DNA of 64,000 nt from Tubulanus polymorphus (Eukaryota; Nemertea; Palaeonemertea; Tubulaniformes; Tubulanidae): NCBI RefSeq assembly GCF_964204645.1, contig NC_134026.1, positions 8,815,450 to 8,879,449 on the forward strand. Direction: 5' to 3'. Under the pieces are notes generated by a model that was not told the origin of the DNA, made no database searches, and was given only the letters and a program-made list of their open reading frames with translations. The position numbers and the translations under genes were made by a program. Position 1 is the first letter of the stretch. Every line of letters begins with the position of its first letter. This document shows, one piece after another, positions 24,701-36,218 of the stretch.

Positions 24701-26441
24701 TTGTAGGCGAATCTAATTTTCCTGCTGCTCAACCGATTGTTCACCTTGAAGAAGCAGTAATTGAACTGAAAAAGTATGTTCGAAATTCTCTTCCTATGTT
24801 TTCTGTTAGATCCACATTGTTTACCGGTATATTGTTATTTTCTCTTGCTTCTATGAAAGACTTGACGATCCTATTTCACCAGCAAGAAATGAAAACATTC
24901 CAGATGTAGAGGATACTAGTAAGTAATAGCAGGAATACATGTTTCTTCGGTAATAGAAGCAGCAGTGTTTATGTCAGGGTTGGCGGAAAGGTATCGAGTA
25001 TTGGTATAACCTTTTAGCAAAGTTCATTTATGAATTGATTTGTGATCAACTCAATTAGTTCTTTTAGGAACTTGGGTGCAATCTGGACATTTTAATGAAA
25101 ATTATTTTTGGCACAGTCACATCCTATACATACGTAGTTACCTTCTTTCCAGTTTCACCAGTATTTCACATGTAAAATCATAGAATTCTATGCCTTGTTG
25201 AATTAATAAACAAATTGGATTTTCAAGCTTTCTTACCAACTAGGCCTATACAAAAATCGAATATCCTCTTTTCAGAACTACTTAACCTGTATTGGAGTGT
25301 TGTACATGACAAAAGCAAAACATCATCAATCTCAAAAACGTACCAAATTCAATTGAAAAGTACCTCCACTTTTCAAACTGTCTATGCAGTACTCATGAAA
25401 TTCACGTCTAATCCAAAATACGCTAGTCTAAATGGTAAGTTGCACAAATTCTTTTTTTCAAATCGAAAAATGCATCTTTAATTATTGGTACATCATGCCA
25501 CAATTTTAGTGCAATTGTGAAATGCATCAATCTTCGCTTTTACAGAGGTTTATTTACCAGTTCTAGAATCAGAGATAGGTAGGCTAATTGTAGGATGAGA
25601 CAAAACACGTACAAATACCCTGTATATTACGGTACTATTAGTCAAGTTTTAAATACTTGTATTCTAGATGGAGTAACAGTAGATTTAGAATTCAAGCCGT
25701 TAGAACCTTCACCTGCAACGTTCGATGCTAGGTAAATTTTGGAAAGTTTGAACATTCAGAAATTGTCAGAGCGTATTCGTAAATTCATTCCCAGATATTC
25801 GAATATGTTTCAGCGTCACGTTTACAACTGATGGATTCGGTCATTATAGCTGTCACACTCAACCGCTTGTACTAGAATTCTCAGATTTATTTCAAGTTAT
25901 CGGGCTGTCTGCTGGAGTCACGAATACGGCCCAACGCGCTTTGATATTTGATAATCTGTGGAAAACGTTTACCGAGAAACAAAATTTGGCGTAAGTATCT
26001 TGTGCTGTGATTGGAATTATAAACTGCAATTGCTAGTCATGTATGCGCATCAAACGATTAACTCTTTAAAATGGATTTTTCAGGGGCAGTAATTGCGCCG
26101 AGAGCCTGCGTTACATTCCTGTCTGTAAAAATATACTGTCAAAAGTCGTCAAAAACAGATTGCATCAATTCCTGATGGACAGTTCAGGTAGACTTTCAAA
26201 TTCAAACATAGGATATAGCGATTAACTTCATAAAAAGCGTACTTAACTCTTATCAATATTTGTTTCAGACCCTGACATTTTAAAAGTTGGTATTTTCCTG
26301 TTACCTCGCTATCACTTATTGCTTCAATTTAAACTGTCTGAAGAGGATTGTGTGGTGTTCATCGCAACGGACTACTGGCAAATGCTACCTCAAGTGGATA
26401 AATTCCTTGAATATCTACCTGTGAAAAATAAAACAAACTGA
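18768..26441 (+). CDS. AP5B1: AP-5 complex subunit beta-1, 5' partial
   Basis: Large beta subunit of the AP-5 adaptor, which works with the spatacsin/spastizin partners on late endosomes and lysosomes. 24 exons: 18768-18862, 19411-19534, 19844-19978, 20345-20481, 20553-20607, 20775-20828, 20938-21102, 21198-21272, 21589-21732, 22245-22392, 22482-22635, 22901-22990, 23088-23223, 23666-23801, 23976-24082, 24491-24557, 24707-24773, 24860-24918, 25276-25434, 25546-25578, 25668-25731, 25814-25990, 26084-26187, 26269-26441 (TGA). Every phase closes, giving 885 aa; the human protein is about 878. Human-like stretches: KVHLLSLLQEYG; NTSVLTAPSHYS then IFKPHLLRFMGT; LHFGRDLISEQQSQLL; DIDIRDRAKFLYAMM; and near the C-terminus TTDGFGHYSCHTQPLVLEFSD. 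The interior is helical-repeat-like, and the end fits the adaptor appendage-type region. No in-frame ATG precedes 18768, so a start exon is missing. Confidence 0.93.
19000..19065 (-). repeat. tRNA-like SINE fragment in AP5B1 intron 1
   Basis: On the minus strand CTACTGGTAGAATG (A-box-like) is followed by GTGGGTTTCAAATCC (B-box-like) at tRNA spacing. No stable cloverleaf was evident, so it is read as a SINE head remnant. Confidence 0.4.
19149..19280. mobile_element. MITE, CAGTTGCTC family, copy 2
   Basis: Left end CCGGTTGCTCGAAGGTTGGT; right end ACCAACTTTTGAGCAACTGG. The inside keeps AACCAGTGGATAGTTGACAA, nearly identical to the copy at 49184-49313. Confidence 0.7.
21846..22113. mobile_element. 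MITE, AACCCTYT...CGGTGTA family, copy 1
   Basis: About 270 bp with TTAATTAATCGCCGAAAGTG near one end and GTGTACTAGCAAAGTCCATC near the other, closing in GCACTGAAAAGGTT. Closely similar elements are at 40679-40967, 47838-48116 (inverted) and, as a fragment, 62493-62571. It lies in AP5B1 intron 9. Confidence 0.7.
23236..23492. repeat. Near-perfect 257-bp palindrome with hammerhead-like cores
   Basis: The two arms of about 120 bp match almost base for base around a centre at 23357-23376 (AAAAACAAG/CTTGTTTTT). Each arm contains CTGATGA, then a 7-bp stem GGCTGTT/AACAGCC, then GAAACGT (plus copy 23394-23427, minus copy 23346-23313). This order is that of a hammerhead ribozyme core with one extra T before stem II. 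It is in AP5B1 intron 13, between exons ending 23223 and starting 23666. Confidence 0.8.
24101..24431. repeat. Three palindromic MITE units in tandem
   Basis: Three units of about 110 bp, each running from TTCCACAGTTGTGAGTTA-like text through TTAGTTCATTTTCAAT to the inverse. They abut head to tail in AP5B1 intron 15. The junctions carry CCAGGCTCCA and GGGTCCAGTTT. The same unit occurs twice at 59252-59505. Confidence 0.75.
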
Positions 26442-26874
26442 ATATGCGACTATGATTGCATTAGGTAAACTGCTGACAGTTTAATGAATGAGTTTAATGA
26501 TGGTCCATGGGTTAGTATCTGAAACCAGGATCAAGTTCCTTTGTTCATTGTGAAAGTTAATTTTGATCTCTGATTTCCAAGTAGTTTAAGATAAATTTAT
26601 TTGACTTCATTGAAGTAAGTAGTGAGTCAAGTGTGAAACTGGGTGAATTAATTTGATACCTTAAGAGTCAATTAAGATCATAGTACATATATACTGTCTT
26701 TTCGTCTATCAATGTTTTATAGTAGAAACATATTTTTCATGTTAAAACTTTATTTTGAAGCTTTATCCATAGGTATAGCATTCAAAATATGTTTACTAAT
26801 AACATTGTTACTGTGGTATATAAACAGTGGCCTTAATTGGTGCTTTATTATAATGAGATTTGTATACATGTATA

Positions 26875-26880
26875 AATAAA
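26875..26880 (+). promoter_or_regulatory. Likely AP5B1 poly(A) signal
   Basis: AATAAA in the string TATAAATAAAAATC, about 430 bases past the AP5B1 stop codon. Confidence 0.5.
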
Positions 26881-28268
26881 AATCTGTGACAATTCAAAAC
26901 AACTGAAATTGTTTTAATTGTTGAAGCACTTTCGCATGGTTAGACTTAATGTTCTTCGTAAGATCTCAAAGCAACTGGAAAACTTCTGTTGAACATAAGA
27001 GTACCATTAGGACACCACCAAGTACAGATATTCATCCTTGAATCTATGATGTACTAGTATTAGACTGTACCTTGCTTCGAGTACAAGTTGACAATCAGAA
27101 TACACTAGTTGATAAGTATTTGCTAAAATACCTTTATAAAATTCAAATTTCAATGTTTTCGCAAATAATATAGCTATGTCATTATACATGTAGTTATATT
27201 ACATTAGCCATTTAAATTTTCATAAATTAGTAAATAAGTAGGCCTCGAGATACATACTGGTACATACATGAAGAATTATGGGTGCCGCCAGGAAGCTGGG
27301 AGGTTGAAATCTGTAATAACTGGAGTTGCACAAATTAATCGACGGAGAAGGTTTGAGACATATTTTTCGAACATTTGGAACATTTGGCCACTAAGCCTAC
27401 ATTTCAGTCAGAATAAAGAATTTGATGACAAACTCAGTTTTGAAAAATGGGCGTTGGTAGGACTCCCTACCCCCAGGTGGTGCCGATAATCATTAGCAAA
27501 CTCGTACATTGCGTTTCGCCCATTTCATGAATACCTTAAAGATAAATCATAACATGAAACATAAACACTTTTTTATCAAGAGTTGTATCTTTTTATTTCA
27601 TTTTTCAAAAATAGATCATAAATTATTGACTATAATACATCCATTGATGACCTAATGTACTCGAAATAAACAAGCCTAGACTGCAACCATTAAAATAAAA
27701 GCATAGCACATAAAAAATATTTTCCATCAGGGTAGGTCCAGAGACAAATGCTGAAGGTTTTGACGGGCACTTTTTGTCCAGAGGAAACCTAAGAAACGCC
27801 GAGAGGTTTTAAACAAAATAAACGAGGGGTAAGCTCGCAAAATGAGTTGATACACCTTTGCAATATCACCTAGCTATTTCAGCATTTTAGACAGAAAGGG
27901 ATTTCAAAGTTGACTGACTATTAGAGCTGTAAATTTGACCAATGACTCGGCAGGATACCGAATTACTTTACAAGGTCTAACCAAGGAAATGTTGCAAACC
28001 CCTGCTGGTTCTACCCCTACATGGTCAGATCTCTGTGAAATGATAAAAAATAGCATGTAGGAATATGATGAATATTTTTGTTCTAAAGATGATTCGGCAT
28101 TCATAAAATCAATATTCGCTATTACATTGTAGCACATTTTGTGGTGTCCACACTTAGTGTCGCAGGGCCAAGTTGTGTGAAAATTTTTGACTAAGGTTTA
28201 GTAGTTGTTTATTTCGATAAGTACAACAATAACAGATTCGGGTGAATACCCCTTAACTCAAAACCCTT
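26881..28268. other. Intergenic, no gene seen
   Basis: AT-rich spacer between AP5B1 and the sugar transporter. Only short open frames without recognisable similarity were seen. Confidence 0.5.
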
Positions 28269-28363
28269 GGCCCAGTTTTATAGACTGGTATCAACTTAAC
28301 TCGGGGGTTAACTCAATTCATTTTCAGTCGAGTTAACTTAAAAAACTAGGTAAACAGGGCCCT
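28269..28363. mobile_element. Palindromic MITE, CAGTTTTATAGACTGG family, copy 2
   Basis: Starts GGCCCAGTTTTATAGACTGG, has AACTCAATTCATTTTCAGT at the centre and ends AACAGGGCCC; about 95 bp. The right arm is diverged. Confidence 0.6.
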
Positions 28364-28889
28364 GGTGTTTTGACGATAATGCTCATACAATCATGAATGC
28401 ATTTTACATTGATCTCTTTCCTTGTTCGATCATACTATACATTTTTAATACCATACACAATGTACAACCTCTTTATAAGAGCAAGAAATTTTGACAGAAT
28501 ACATGTATTTTCATTCCTTGTACATATGGTACACTGATTCTACAATCACCTAGCACCTTTCTAATGAACATAGCTATTATATGATAAGAAGAAACAGTCC
28601 TTTGATTAACAGAAAAACCTAATATGACTTTTATCAGGTTATGTACCGCCAAAACTGGCAGAACTAGCTCACCAGATGTGCTCTCAAGTCAAGTTGAAAT
28701 ACCGTAGACATTAGCCTCAATTTTTCCTACCTCATTACACATGACGTGAAACATAATATGGATTAGTCCATCAGAATGAAATAGTGTAAATCTAACTGGT
28801 GTTATACGTTAAATGTTTTACAATCAGAAAAAACACAACAGGAATCCTATAATTCATTAGACTCTGCACCCTTTTTTTATAATAATACT

Positions 28890-29156
28890 CCAGTTGCGCA
28901 GTCGTGACTTAAGCCCAAAAGTGGTCTTAAATTTTAAGACTGGTCTGGTCTTAAGTTGTTAGATGGGCTATAGACTTAAGTTGGTCATAGACTAGTCTTA
29001 AGTCATGACTATTCAACCGGCCCGGGCCGGTTCCATAATCATGGCTTAGACTTGGGATCAGTCTTAGACCTTGGTTGTATAGCCCATCAGATTAAAACTA
29101 GACTCAAATTTCAAGACAATTTTTTGGACTTACATCTCGACTATGGAACCAGACCC
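28890..29156. mobile_element. Two adjacent palindromic MITEs of a GACTTAAG family
   Basis: Unit one (28890-29023) runs from CCAGTTGCGCAGTCGTGACT to AGTCATGACTATTCAACCGG. Unit two (29024-29156) runs from CCGGTTCCATAATCATGGCT to CTCGACTATGGAACCAGACC. Both contain TATAGCCCATC/GATGGGCTATA and alternating GTCTTAAG motifs. They meet at CCGGCCCGGGCCGG. Confidence 0.65.
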
Positions 29157-29586
29157 AGAAGTTTTTTCTAATACAACACATTTCTTAGCCTCACGTCAAA
29201 CATGAATAACAAGGCTGCGGAGTAACACATCATCAATTTCTTTTCTTTTCAAATTTATATTCCCTTCTTCATGATGGAACTTATTACCGATTAGGATAGA
29301 TTGAAAACCTTTTTACATTACAAGTTTAAAGGACGGAATTTGAAATATATGAAATGCATGAGATATAGAAATTATACACTACAACCTTTATAATGAAATG
29401 TACACATTCTAGCAGTCGACCAAAATCTCGAGCAAGAATTTCATAAACGTCTTTCCTCTAGAAATATCAACCGTGATATCGTCAATGACTCTTCCAGAAA
29501 GGTATACATTACTTGGGATTGGCAAAAACATACCGGCATTATACATCCAGCTTACCCTATACCAGAAAGAATATGAGATACGTAAA

Positions 29587-29895
29587 CAGTGTTCTCCATA
29601 TGCTGGAATTTTAAAGGGGCCGCATGTCATTAAGTGTATGACATCGTGGCTGCTGAAGTAGCAACAATGTTTTGGATCCCCCAAACTTTAATTGAAGCTT
29701 AATTTCGGTGTGATCTTCTATTTATGCTTAGCTCGATATATTTCATAGAAATTATCAGCATTGATAAGATATTGACAATGACATCCACTCTTGTAGGAGC
29801 AGAAGAAATTTTATAAGGGATGGCCGATTCTCAGAGGGGTGGATGTAAAATGAAAGGGGTGGCGGCCCCCCTAAAACCTGCTGTGGAGAGCACTG
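29587..29895. mobile_element. MITE, CAGTGTTCTCCA family, copy 1
   Basis: Termini CAGTGTTCTCCATATGCTGG and TGTGGAGAGCACTG are inverted. GTAAA flanks both sides and is a likely 5-bp target duplication. The inside has GGGGCCGCAT, ATCCACTC and a GGTGGCGGCCCCCC block. Copies are at 38700-39006 and 42728-43254. Confidence 0.8.
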
Positions 29896-30950
29896 GTAAA
29901 CACAAATAAGTTTTAGACACAATCACTGCAGTAATCTGCATATCAGCTGTCGTCATATCAGCAAACACAAGCTGCGCAACTGTAAAACTTTGTCATTATA
30001 TGTATAAATATTTGACTTAATATTACATGTACCGGTAGTACCGGGTAGATGTTAGATAGTGAAGATATATGTATTACAATGATATGCTGAGTTTTAGCCT
30101 AACTTCAACCATTAGAGCATCTGTCACCAACTACAGTAGGCTCCTTTGAACAGGAATCCATTGGGACCACAGTGTATTTGACTTGAAATTAGAGGAATCA
30201 ACTGTAAATTTTACCATATGCTAGGGCCTAATTGACAACAAGCCAATAATCAATGCCCTATCCAGAAATCCCGAAGTATTACTGGAAGCCTCATGATGGA
30301 TGGTATACAGCATGGACATTAATTTATATGTCCACATTTATAGAGCAGTCGAAGTCGACAGGTAGCTTGGAATTATGTTTTTATTAGAGTCCATAGTTAA
30401 GAAGAGACCATTACTTCTCAATATCCGAATCAAAAAATACATACAGTACAGGGCACAGTTTTATAGACTGGTATCAACTTAAAACCAGGGGCTAACTCAA
30501 TTGAAAATGAATTGAGTCGTCTATAAAACTCGCCCCAGCACTTGAAACGTCTTCTTAAAGCCTGGGATAGAACAAAAATCAAAATGTGCAATTTCATAAT
30601 TCAATGGTATAAAGCAATTTTGGCATTGAAACCGAGCAAATTTCGAGCTATATTCATATTCCAGTACTTGTCACCAACTGCACATACCGGTATGTGAATT
30701 TGAAAATCTTTACCGGTATATCAATTAACAACATCAACACCATAAGGACAACTATTCTTTTAGATGTTAATCTAATACCACCGTAAAAACCTTGTAAGCC
30801 CACACGTCCTGTTCTCGGTGTCCTGATAAAAATAAATTTCATCTTTCATAAGTAGCCAAACACCAGACTGTTTTAAGGATATGCGTTTTAAAATCTATCT
30901 TCATCCCATCGTTAAGGAAATTTTCATAGATCATTCGCGAAATCTGTGTT
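29896..30950. other. Spacer and 3' region of the sugar transporter
   Basis: No gene was recognised. A palindromic MITE of the CAGTTTTATAGACTGG family is at 30451-30536 (centre TCAATTGAAAATGAATTGA). TTTATT at 30380-30385 could be an AATAAA signal for the minus-strand transporter. Confidence 0.5.
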
Positions 30951-33053
30951 TTAAGACCTCAACGATTTCCCGAGAAAGTATAGTTCGATATCTTCGAGAG
31001 ACTTTCCTTTAGTTTCGGGTAGATATTTCAGAATAAACGCGACGCCGATGAAACAAGACGACCCGAAGAACCAGAACACGCCCGACTTGCCGAGAACTTG
31101 TTGCATGAATTCGAATTCTTTGGTGATAATGAAAGAGAACGTCCACATCGTCAGCGTCGTCATCGAACTGGCCTTCGATCGCGCTTTCACCGGGAACAAT
31201 TCGGACATGACGAGCGCCGGTATAGGACCCCAGCCGAGAGAGAAACCGACGACGTACACCATCACGCACAACAACGGTATCCAAGCGTACGATTGGCTTT
31301 CCGAGTAGAAATAATAGCCGAACACCGTACAACTGAGACCCATCGTCAGACCGCCGAGGGTGAGCAGAGTTCGTCGACCGAGACGATCCATCAGGAATAC
31401 CGAAAATACGGTCGCGACGACTTGCACGGCACCGATAATAACAGCGGCCAGGTTTCCACTTTCTTTGAAGCCGGCTTTCAGCATGATATTTACGGCGTAG
31501 AACATGATCGCGTTTATTCCGCCTAATTGTTGAAACAACGCGATCAGAAGGCTTATTTTCAATGGCATCTTCAACTCGGGTCGACGGAATTCCGACAACG
31601 AAACCGGCGGCTCTTTCAGGTTGATGCTCTCTTCGATGTCGCGTAGTTCGCCCTCGACGTCGACGTGCCGTCCGCGCAGCCACGACAACGCCGCCTTCGC
31701 CTCGTTGCGCGCGCCGTTCATCAATAACCAGCGCGGCGTCTCCGGCATCGACGACAACGACAAAATCAACAGCGCCGGAAACGCGACGGCGAGCAACGCC
31801 AACATCTTCCAACCGAGCGCCAATCCGCCGGCGTACGCGATTAAAATACCGATCGTGATGAACAGCTGGCCGCAACTGGCTAAAGTTCCGCGCATTTCGC
31901 TCGTCGATATCTCGGTGATGTAGACGGCGACGGCCGCGCTGATTATTCCGCTACCGACGCCGGTCAACGTGCGACCGATATAAAACAACGCCACGGAACC
32001 CGATATCGTTATCAGCCCCCAACCGACGATGAACGGTATCGTCGTCAACAAGATCGTCTTTTTGCGTCCGAATCTATCGAGCATCCCACCTGGAAAATAA
32101 CAACAACTATTAAGTTACTGACCAAAGTCCGATATAAATCGGAACAGTTAGGGATATTTCTATAAAAGTATGGAGAACAGAGTTTGAGAAAATACAGCGG
32201 ATAGAGCGAGACTCGAACCCGGGCCAGTAAATTACTAGCGCAGCGTCTCCCCACTAGACCACCGAGCTCACTGAAAACCACCCGAATGCTTTAACTACAT
32301 ATAGCCTCACCTTACCCTAACCCTATCCCTAGTTGTGAAACCGAACCCGCTGGACCCTCTTCTCACCCTCTTGACACTAATCCTATCGAAACCCTAACCG
32401 AATATAATGATTTTATTGTTATATAATATATGGATCCGGCAAAATATCTTTTATAAGTCCGTAACCGGATCCGGCTAGATAACCACTTCCTTCAATTTTT
32501 TTTAACTTTTTCGATCTCGTGATTGTGGGATTTATAGGCCTATTCTATTCGTCTCTTGCGATTCATTGCGTAGTTTTACCGCGTTATCATGGCTCCTGAC
32601 GACAAATTTCTTTTTACTTTAAGTGCTCCCCTATCTAGATCACCATGAAATCTATGGTTCAAATTACCAGATTACCTAGATCCACCCTCGGCTCCACAGT
32701 ACGTCAAAAACACCATTAAATTATCAACAAATCATATAATCGTTACGCCTCTTCTTTCGAAAATATCCAAATACAAGGTAATACTGACCAACTAGAAAAC
32801 TGCCAATCATCCCTCCAATATTCAGCAGACTGGAAAACCAAGCTAGTTGATCGGCTGCCATTACTTGGTTCCATTCCATATCGGGAACGGCCGGGGATGA
32901 GTACCCGACCGCGTAACCGAAACATAACGACCCCAAACACGAGAACAGCGTTGCAAATATTTGATTCTTCGAAGAACCGCGATATTTCGAGTCTACAGCT
33001 CGTTCAACACCCATATCACTGACAGCGGCGGTGGCATCAACGACAACGGACAT
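30951..33053 (-). CDS. Facilitated sugar transporter, SLC2/Tret1-like
   Basis: Plasma-membrane MFS carrier of the SLC2 family, probably for trehalose or glucose; the substrate is inferred from similarity to Tret1 and GLUT8 types. Two coding exons: 33053-32789 and 32089-30951, joined in phase 1 to give 467 aa, near the family norm. TM1 is LFSCLGSLCFGYAVGYSSPA. Then comes TM2 GGMIGSFLVGGMLDRFGRKKT, whose RFGRKK sits in the loop TM2-3, and PETPRWLLMNGARNEA follows TM6. Next are the QQLGGINAIMFYAVNIM of TM7, DRLGRRTLL between TM8 and TM9, GWGPIPALVMSELFP in TM10 and PETKGKSLEDIE after TM12. All are SLC2 signatures. The start MSVVVDATAAVS was preferred, though the frame stays open upstream. The intron holds a tRNA-like SINE. 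Third-position GC is clearly higher than in neighbouring genes. Confidence 0.95.
32195..32276 (-). mobile_element. tRNA-derived SINE head in the transporter intron
   Basis: On the minus strand TGGTCTAGTGGGG (A box) and GGGTTCGAGTCTCG (B box) stand at tRNA spacing with a loop region between. The acceptor arms pair poorly, about 4 of 7, and an unrelated body continues to about 32100. This fits a SINE better than a working tRNA gene. Confidence 0.6.
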
Positions 33054-34108
33054 TACTTCAAGAAATTTCACTTGTACTTTTTTTTTACCAGTCGACTTGA
33101 TGTGACACCATCCGGCGGGTGGTGCCCCCTTCCGATCAAATATTGTAAACCAGATAAAGAACATTTCAAAATGATAATTGACGAAAAATTTAGATTTACA
33201 ATACAATAAAAGCAAATTAAGCGTTTTAAAGTAGTTTTGGTTGATTCTTTTTTCTCGGTAGGCTAAAAAGATTGTGAAAAAGTCATTGCCGTCTAGTGGC
33301 GCTACCTTTTGGTTAGATCTTCTTCCCTGTGCGTGTTTGAATGTATCAATGCGCTCAACGTCGGCAATCTTCGGAAGTTTCCGGAAAATTGGTTTATCAG
33401 CTAAATAACTTATCTACAACTTATTTAAAACCGATATCATATATAGAACAATATCTCAATAAACGATAATCATTATAGTTTTTAAGATATGATTCTTTAT
33501 CCCACACACAAATACCTCAAAATTCCGGGCACTCATTTCCGCTTATAGCCTATAGGTGTTGTTGGGTTAAATTTGAGATCCGAAATTTTTTACAAAATAC
33601 TGCCAGATTTCTGCCTCATCTTGCTCGAATATTCTGGTAGGGTACACAAAAATCTCATCACTTATATGTTTTAATCGAAAATATGCGAAATGTTCTAGAA
33701 CGAACGAATCCAATTGATTAACGGGCTCAAAATCACATTTTATTTTTACCCACCAAAGGCAAAAAAAGGAAGTCCCCCAGCTATCGTTTGTTCGCTACTT
33801 CCATTCCAGTGTGTTGCCGTGCGTGGAGTGTGGTGCAACAACAGGATCCCCAGCACTTCGTTTCTCACATCTCTATCCAAAAGCCTTCTGGCCTTTGACC
33901 TTTGCAATTTCGTCACTCATATGTGACTTGTTTGATATATTTTTTTGAATTGGAGGTATGAGTTGTAAAAAAGATCCGAATGGTTAAGAAATTCATTCAG
34001 TTGTAACTTTGTATCTAAGAAGTATCAGTTTGCTGGTGTTTAATAAATACTCTTAGGCCTACAGGCTTTTAGTCTAATGTCTATTTCAACCTGACTTGAG
34101 AGCATACA
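33054..34108. other. Upstream of the sugar transporter, no further gene
   Basis: It should hold the transporter's 5' untranslated region and promoter. No core promoter element stands out. Short open frames have no recognisable similarity. Confidence 0.4.
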
Positions 34109-34537
34109 GGGTGGCCTAGCTCAGTCAGTTGTGGTGGTACATACCTGATTAAAGTCTTATTAGGACCAGAATGCTTTGGCAGTCGACCTAAATCATCATT
34201 ATTTAATCCATTTGAAACTGTATTGAAGGATATATCCAAAAAATCTGCATTGAGAGGTGTTCCTGAGAGAAAAGAGACTCCATGATTTGAAAGTTTAACA
34301 ATATGTCTCCATGCCTACCAACTGAAATTTGATATGTAGGCATGGAAACATATTGTTAAACTTTCAAATCATGGAGTCACTTCTCTTCATTTAACCCCTA
34401 TCAGTGAGACTTTTTTGATATCCTTCGATACAGTTTCAAATGGATTAAAAAATGATGATTTAGGTCGACTGCCTGTCCTTTCTGGTCCTATTAAGACCTT
34501 TATCAGGTATGTACTACTGAGCGAGCTAGGCCACCCG
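34109..34537. repeat. Long hairpin 1, arms of about 205 bp
   Basis: The left arm starts GGGTGGCCTAGCTC and the right arm ends GAGCTAGGCCACCC. The arms pair nearly throughout, including GACTCCATGATTTGAAAGTT with its inverse, around a centre near 34320. A partial copy of one end is at 36775-36830 (TGGCCTAGCTCAGTCAGTTT). Confidence 0.85.
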
Positions 34538-34628
34538 GAATGTAATCAGATGGAAGTTAACTATTGTTTGTGCATAAATTTTTAATCCTAAGTAGCTTTT
34601 GACGATCGTAGTAGCTCAAAACTTTTGC

Positions 34629-35175
34629 CTAATGTCTATTTATTAATTGATGAGACCTGTTTTTCTGGGATATTTTGTTTACTTTTTGGGGTACATTCCT
34701 CATTTATGTCTTAACAGAATGCCAAAAATCGCGGACAACAACTGAATATCCCATATATTTCCAGTTCTGTACCAATTAGATGGATTGGCAAAAAGACTCC
34801 TTAAGTCCAGTTGAATGAGAGAGAAAATCCTCCATTTTGTCAAATTTCTTGGATTTGAACATTGTTACCATGCCTACGCCACCCTGATTTAGTTGTTGAG
34901 ACCCCACAAGAAAAATAACTTCATTTCGTAGGCATGGTGACAATGTAAAAATTCAAGAAATTTCACAAAATGGAGGATTTTTTCTCTCATTCAATTGGCC
35001 TTAAGGAGTCTTTTTGCCAATCCATCTAATTGGTACAGAACTGGAAATATATCGGATATTCAGTTGTTGTCCGCGATTTTTGGCATTCTGTAAAGACATA
35101 AATGAGGTATGTACCCCAAAAAGTAAGCAAAATATCCAAGAAAAACAGGTCTCATCCATTAATAAATAGACATTA
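34629..35175. repeat. Long hairpin 2, arms of about 260 bp
   Basis: The left arm opens AATGTCTATTTATTAATTGA and the right arm closes CCATTAATAAATAGACATT. Long stretches are identical in inverse, for example TTGGTACAGAACTGGAAATA against TATTTCCAGTTCTGTACCAA. The loop is about 30 bases near 34900. It begins only 91 bases after hairpin 1. Confidence 0.85.
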
Positions 35176-36218
35176 GTCGCCTCAAAAAACAGTTGAAGTG
35201 GAGCACCATAACATATATGGCGGCTTTTCGTGGTGCATGGTGGGAGTGTAAATTACAGATTCGGACTTGAACTTGGACTGACATCGATGCCAATGCAGAT
35301 ATTATTCTTGTTTCAAATTCTTATGGTTAAAATTGACCAAAAGTGATGCGTTTTATCAAAAAAATAACATTTAGAGTAATTTTAGAGATATATATTGAAT
35401 TTTCACATTTTATTAATTTAGTCCGTATTGGAAATCCCGATAGTGGCAATCAATTCAATTCAAATCAAATCAATAAATTCTCCGGTTCGCGATTTAAATC
35501 ATCAAAAATTTTATAATAAAACACATTTTCAAAGTCAACAAGGTAACTGATTAATATATTTTAGTACAAAGGTATGATTTGACACTAAAATCAGTTGTTG
35601 CATTGCAATTAACAGGAGTTGACCTCTATATGATACTTTAGCGTCAGACGTTGTAGTAGGGAACCGTAACAACGACTAGTATTCAGACTACTGATAAAAG
35701 TGACTCCATGATTTGAAAGTCTAACATATTACTTAGGCCTGGTAATTCAATTGACAGTAGATTGAATATACAGGAAAGTGGAATTACCCTGGAATATATA
35801 ACTGGTCTACATGACCGGTATCCCGGTTAAGACATTGCGAAAAAGCTTCCTTATGGGCCCTCATTTCACGTACAAAGTGCTTCTTTCTGATTCAGAAAGT
35901 CATTCCTTTTGGCTCTAGAATTGCCGCTCAGTCCTTCGTAATACTTTTTGTCCTGGCCTTGCCACTGGAAACCCTGCTAAAAGGAGGATGGTTTAAATTC
36001 CATATATCGGCGGACAGAACTTGTTTTAGTTTATTAGCTGTGCTCATTTCGTCTTTGTATTTGCAAGATATATTTTCCGTTCCTATATGGCCGGGCCTAT
36101 CACAAATCATCAAGGGGAGTCGTCATCATCATCAAGAAATTCCCTTAGGCCGTTGCTTGCCATTTCAATGGTTGCAATATGTTTCTTTATCTTGCAGACG
36201 ATATAGTTGGATGTTGTG
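35176..36218. other. Region upstream of PAIP2
   Basis: No coding gene was recognised. CTTTATCTTGCAG at 36185-36197 is a likely acceptor bringing a non-coding 5' exon to the PAIP2 start exon. GACTCCATGATTTGAAAGTC at 35702 is a stray piece of the hairpin 1 repeat. Confidence 0.4.

Noticed and set aside
31009-31875. 288-codon open frame on the minus strand inside the transporter, and plus-strand frames at 31098-31526 and 31621-31923
   Set aside because: Shadows of the GC-rich transporter exon; the true frame carries all SLC2 signatures.
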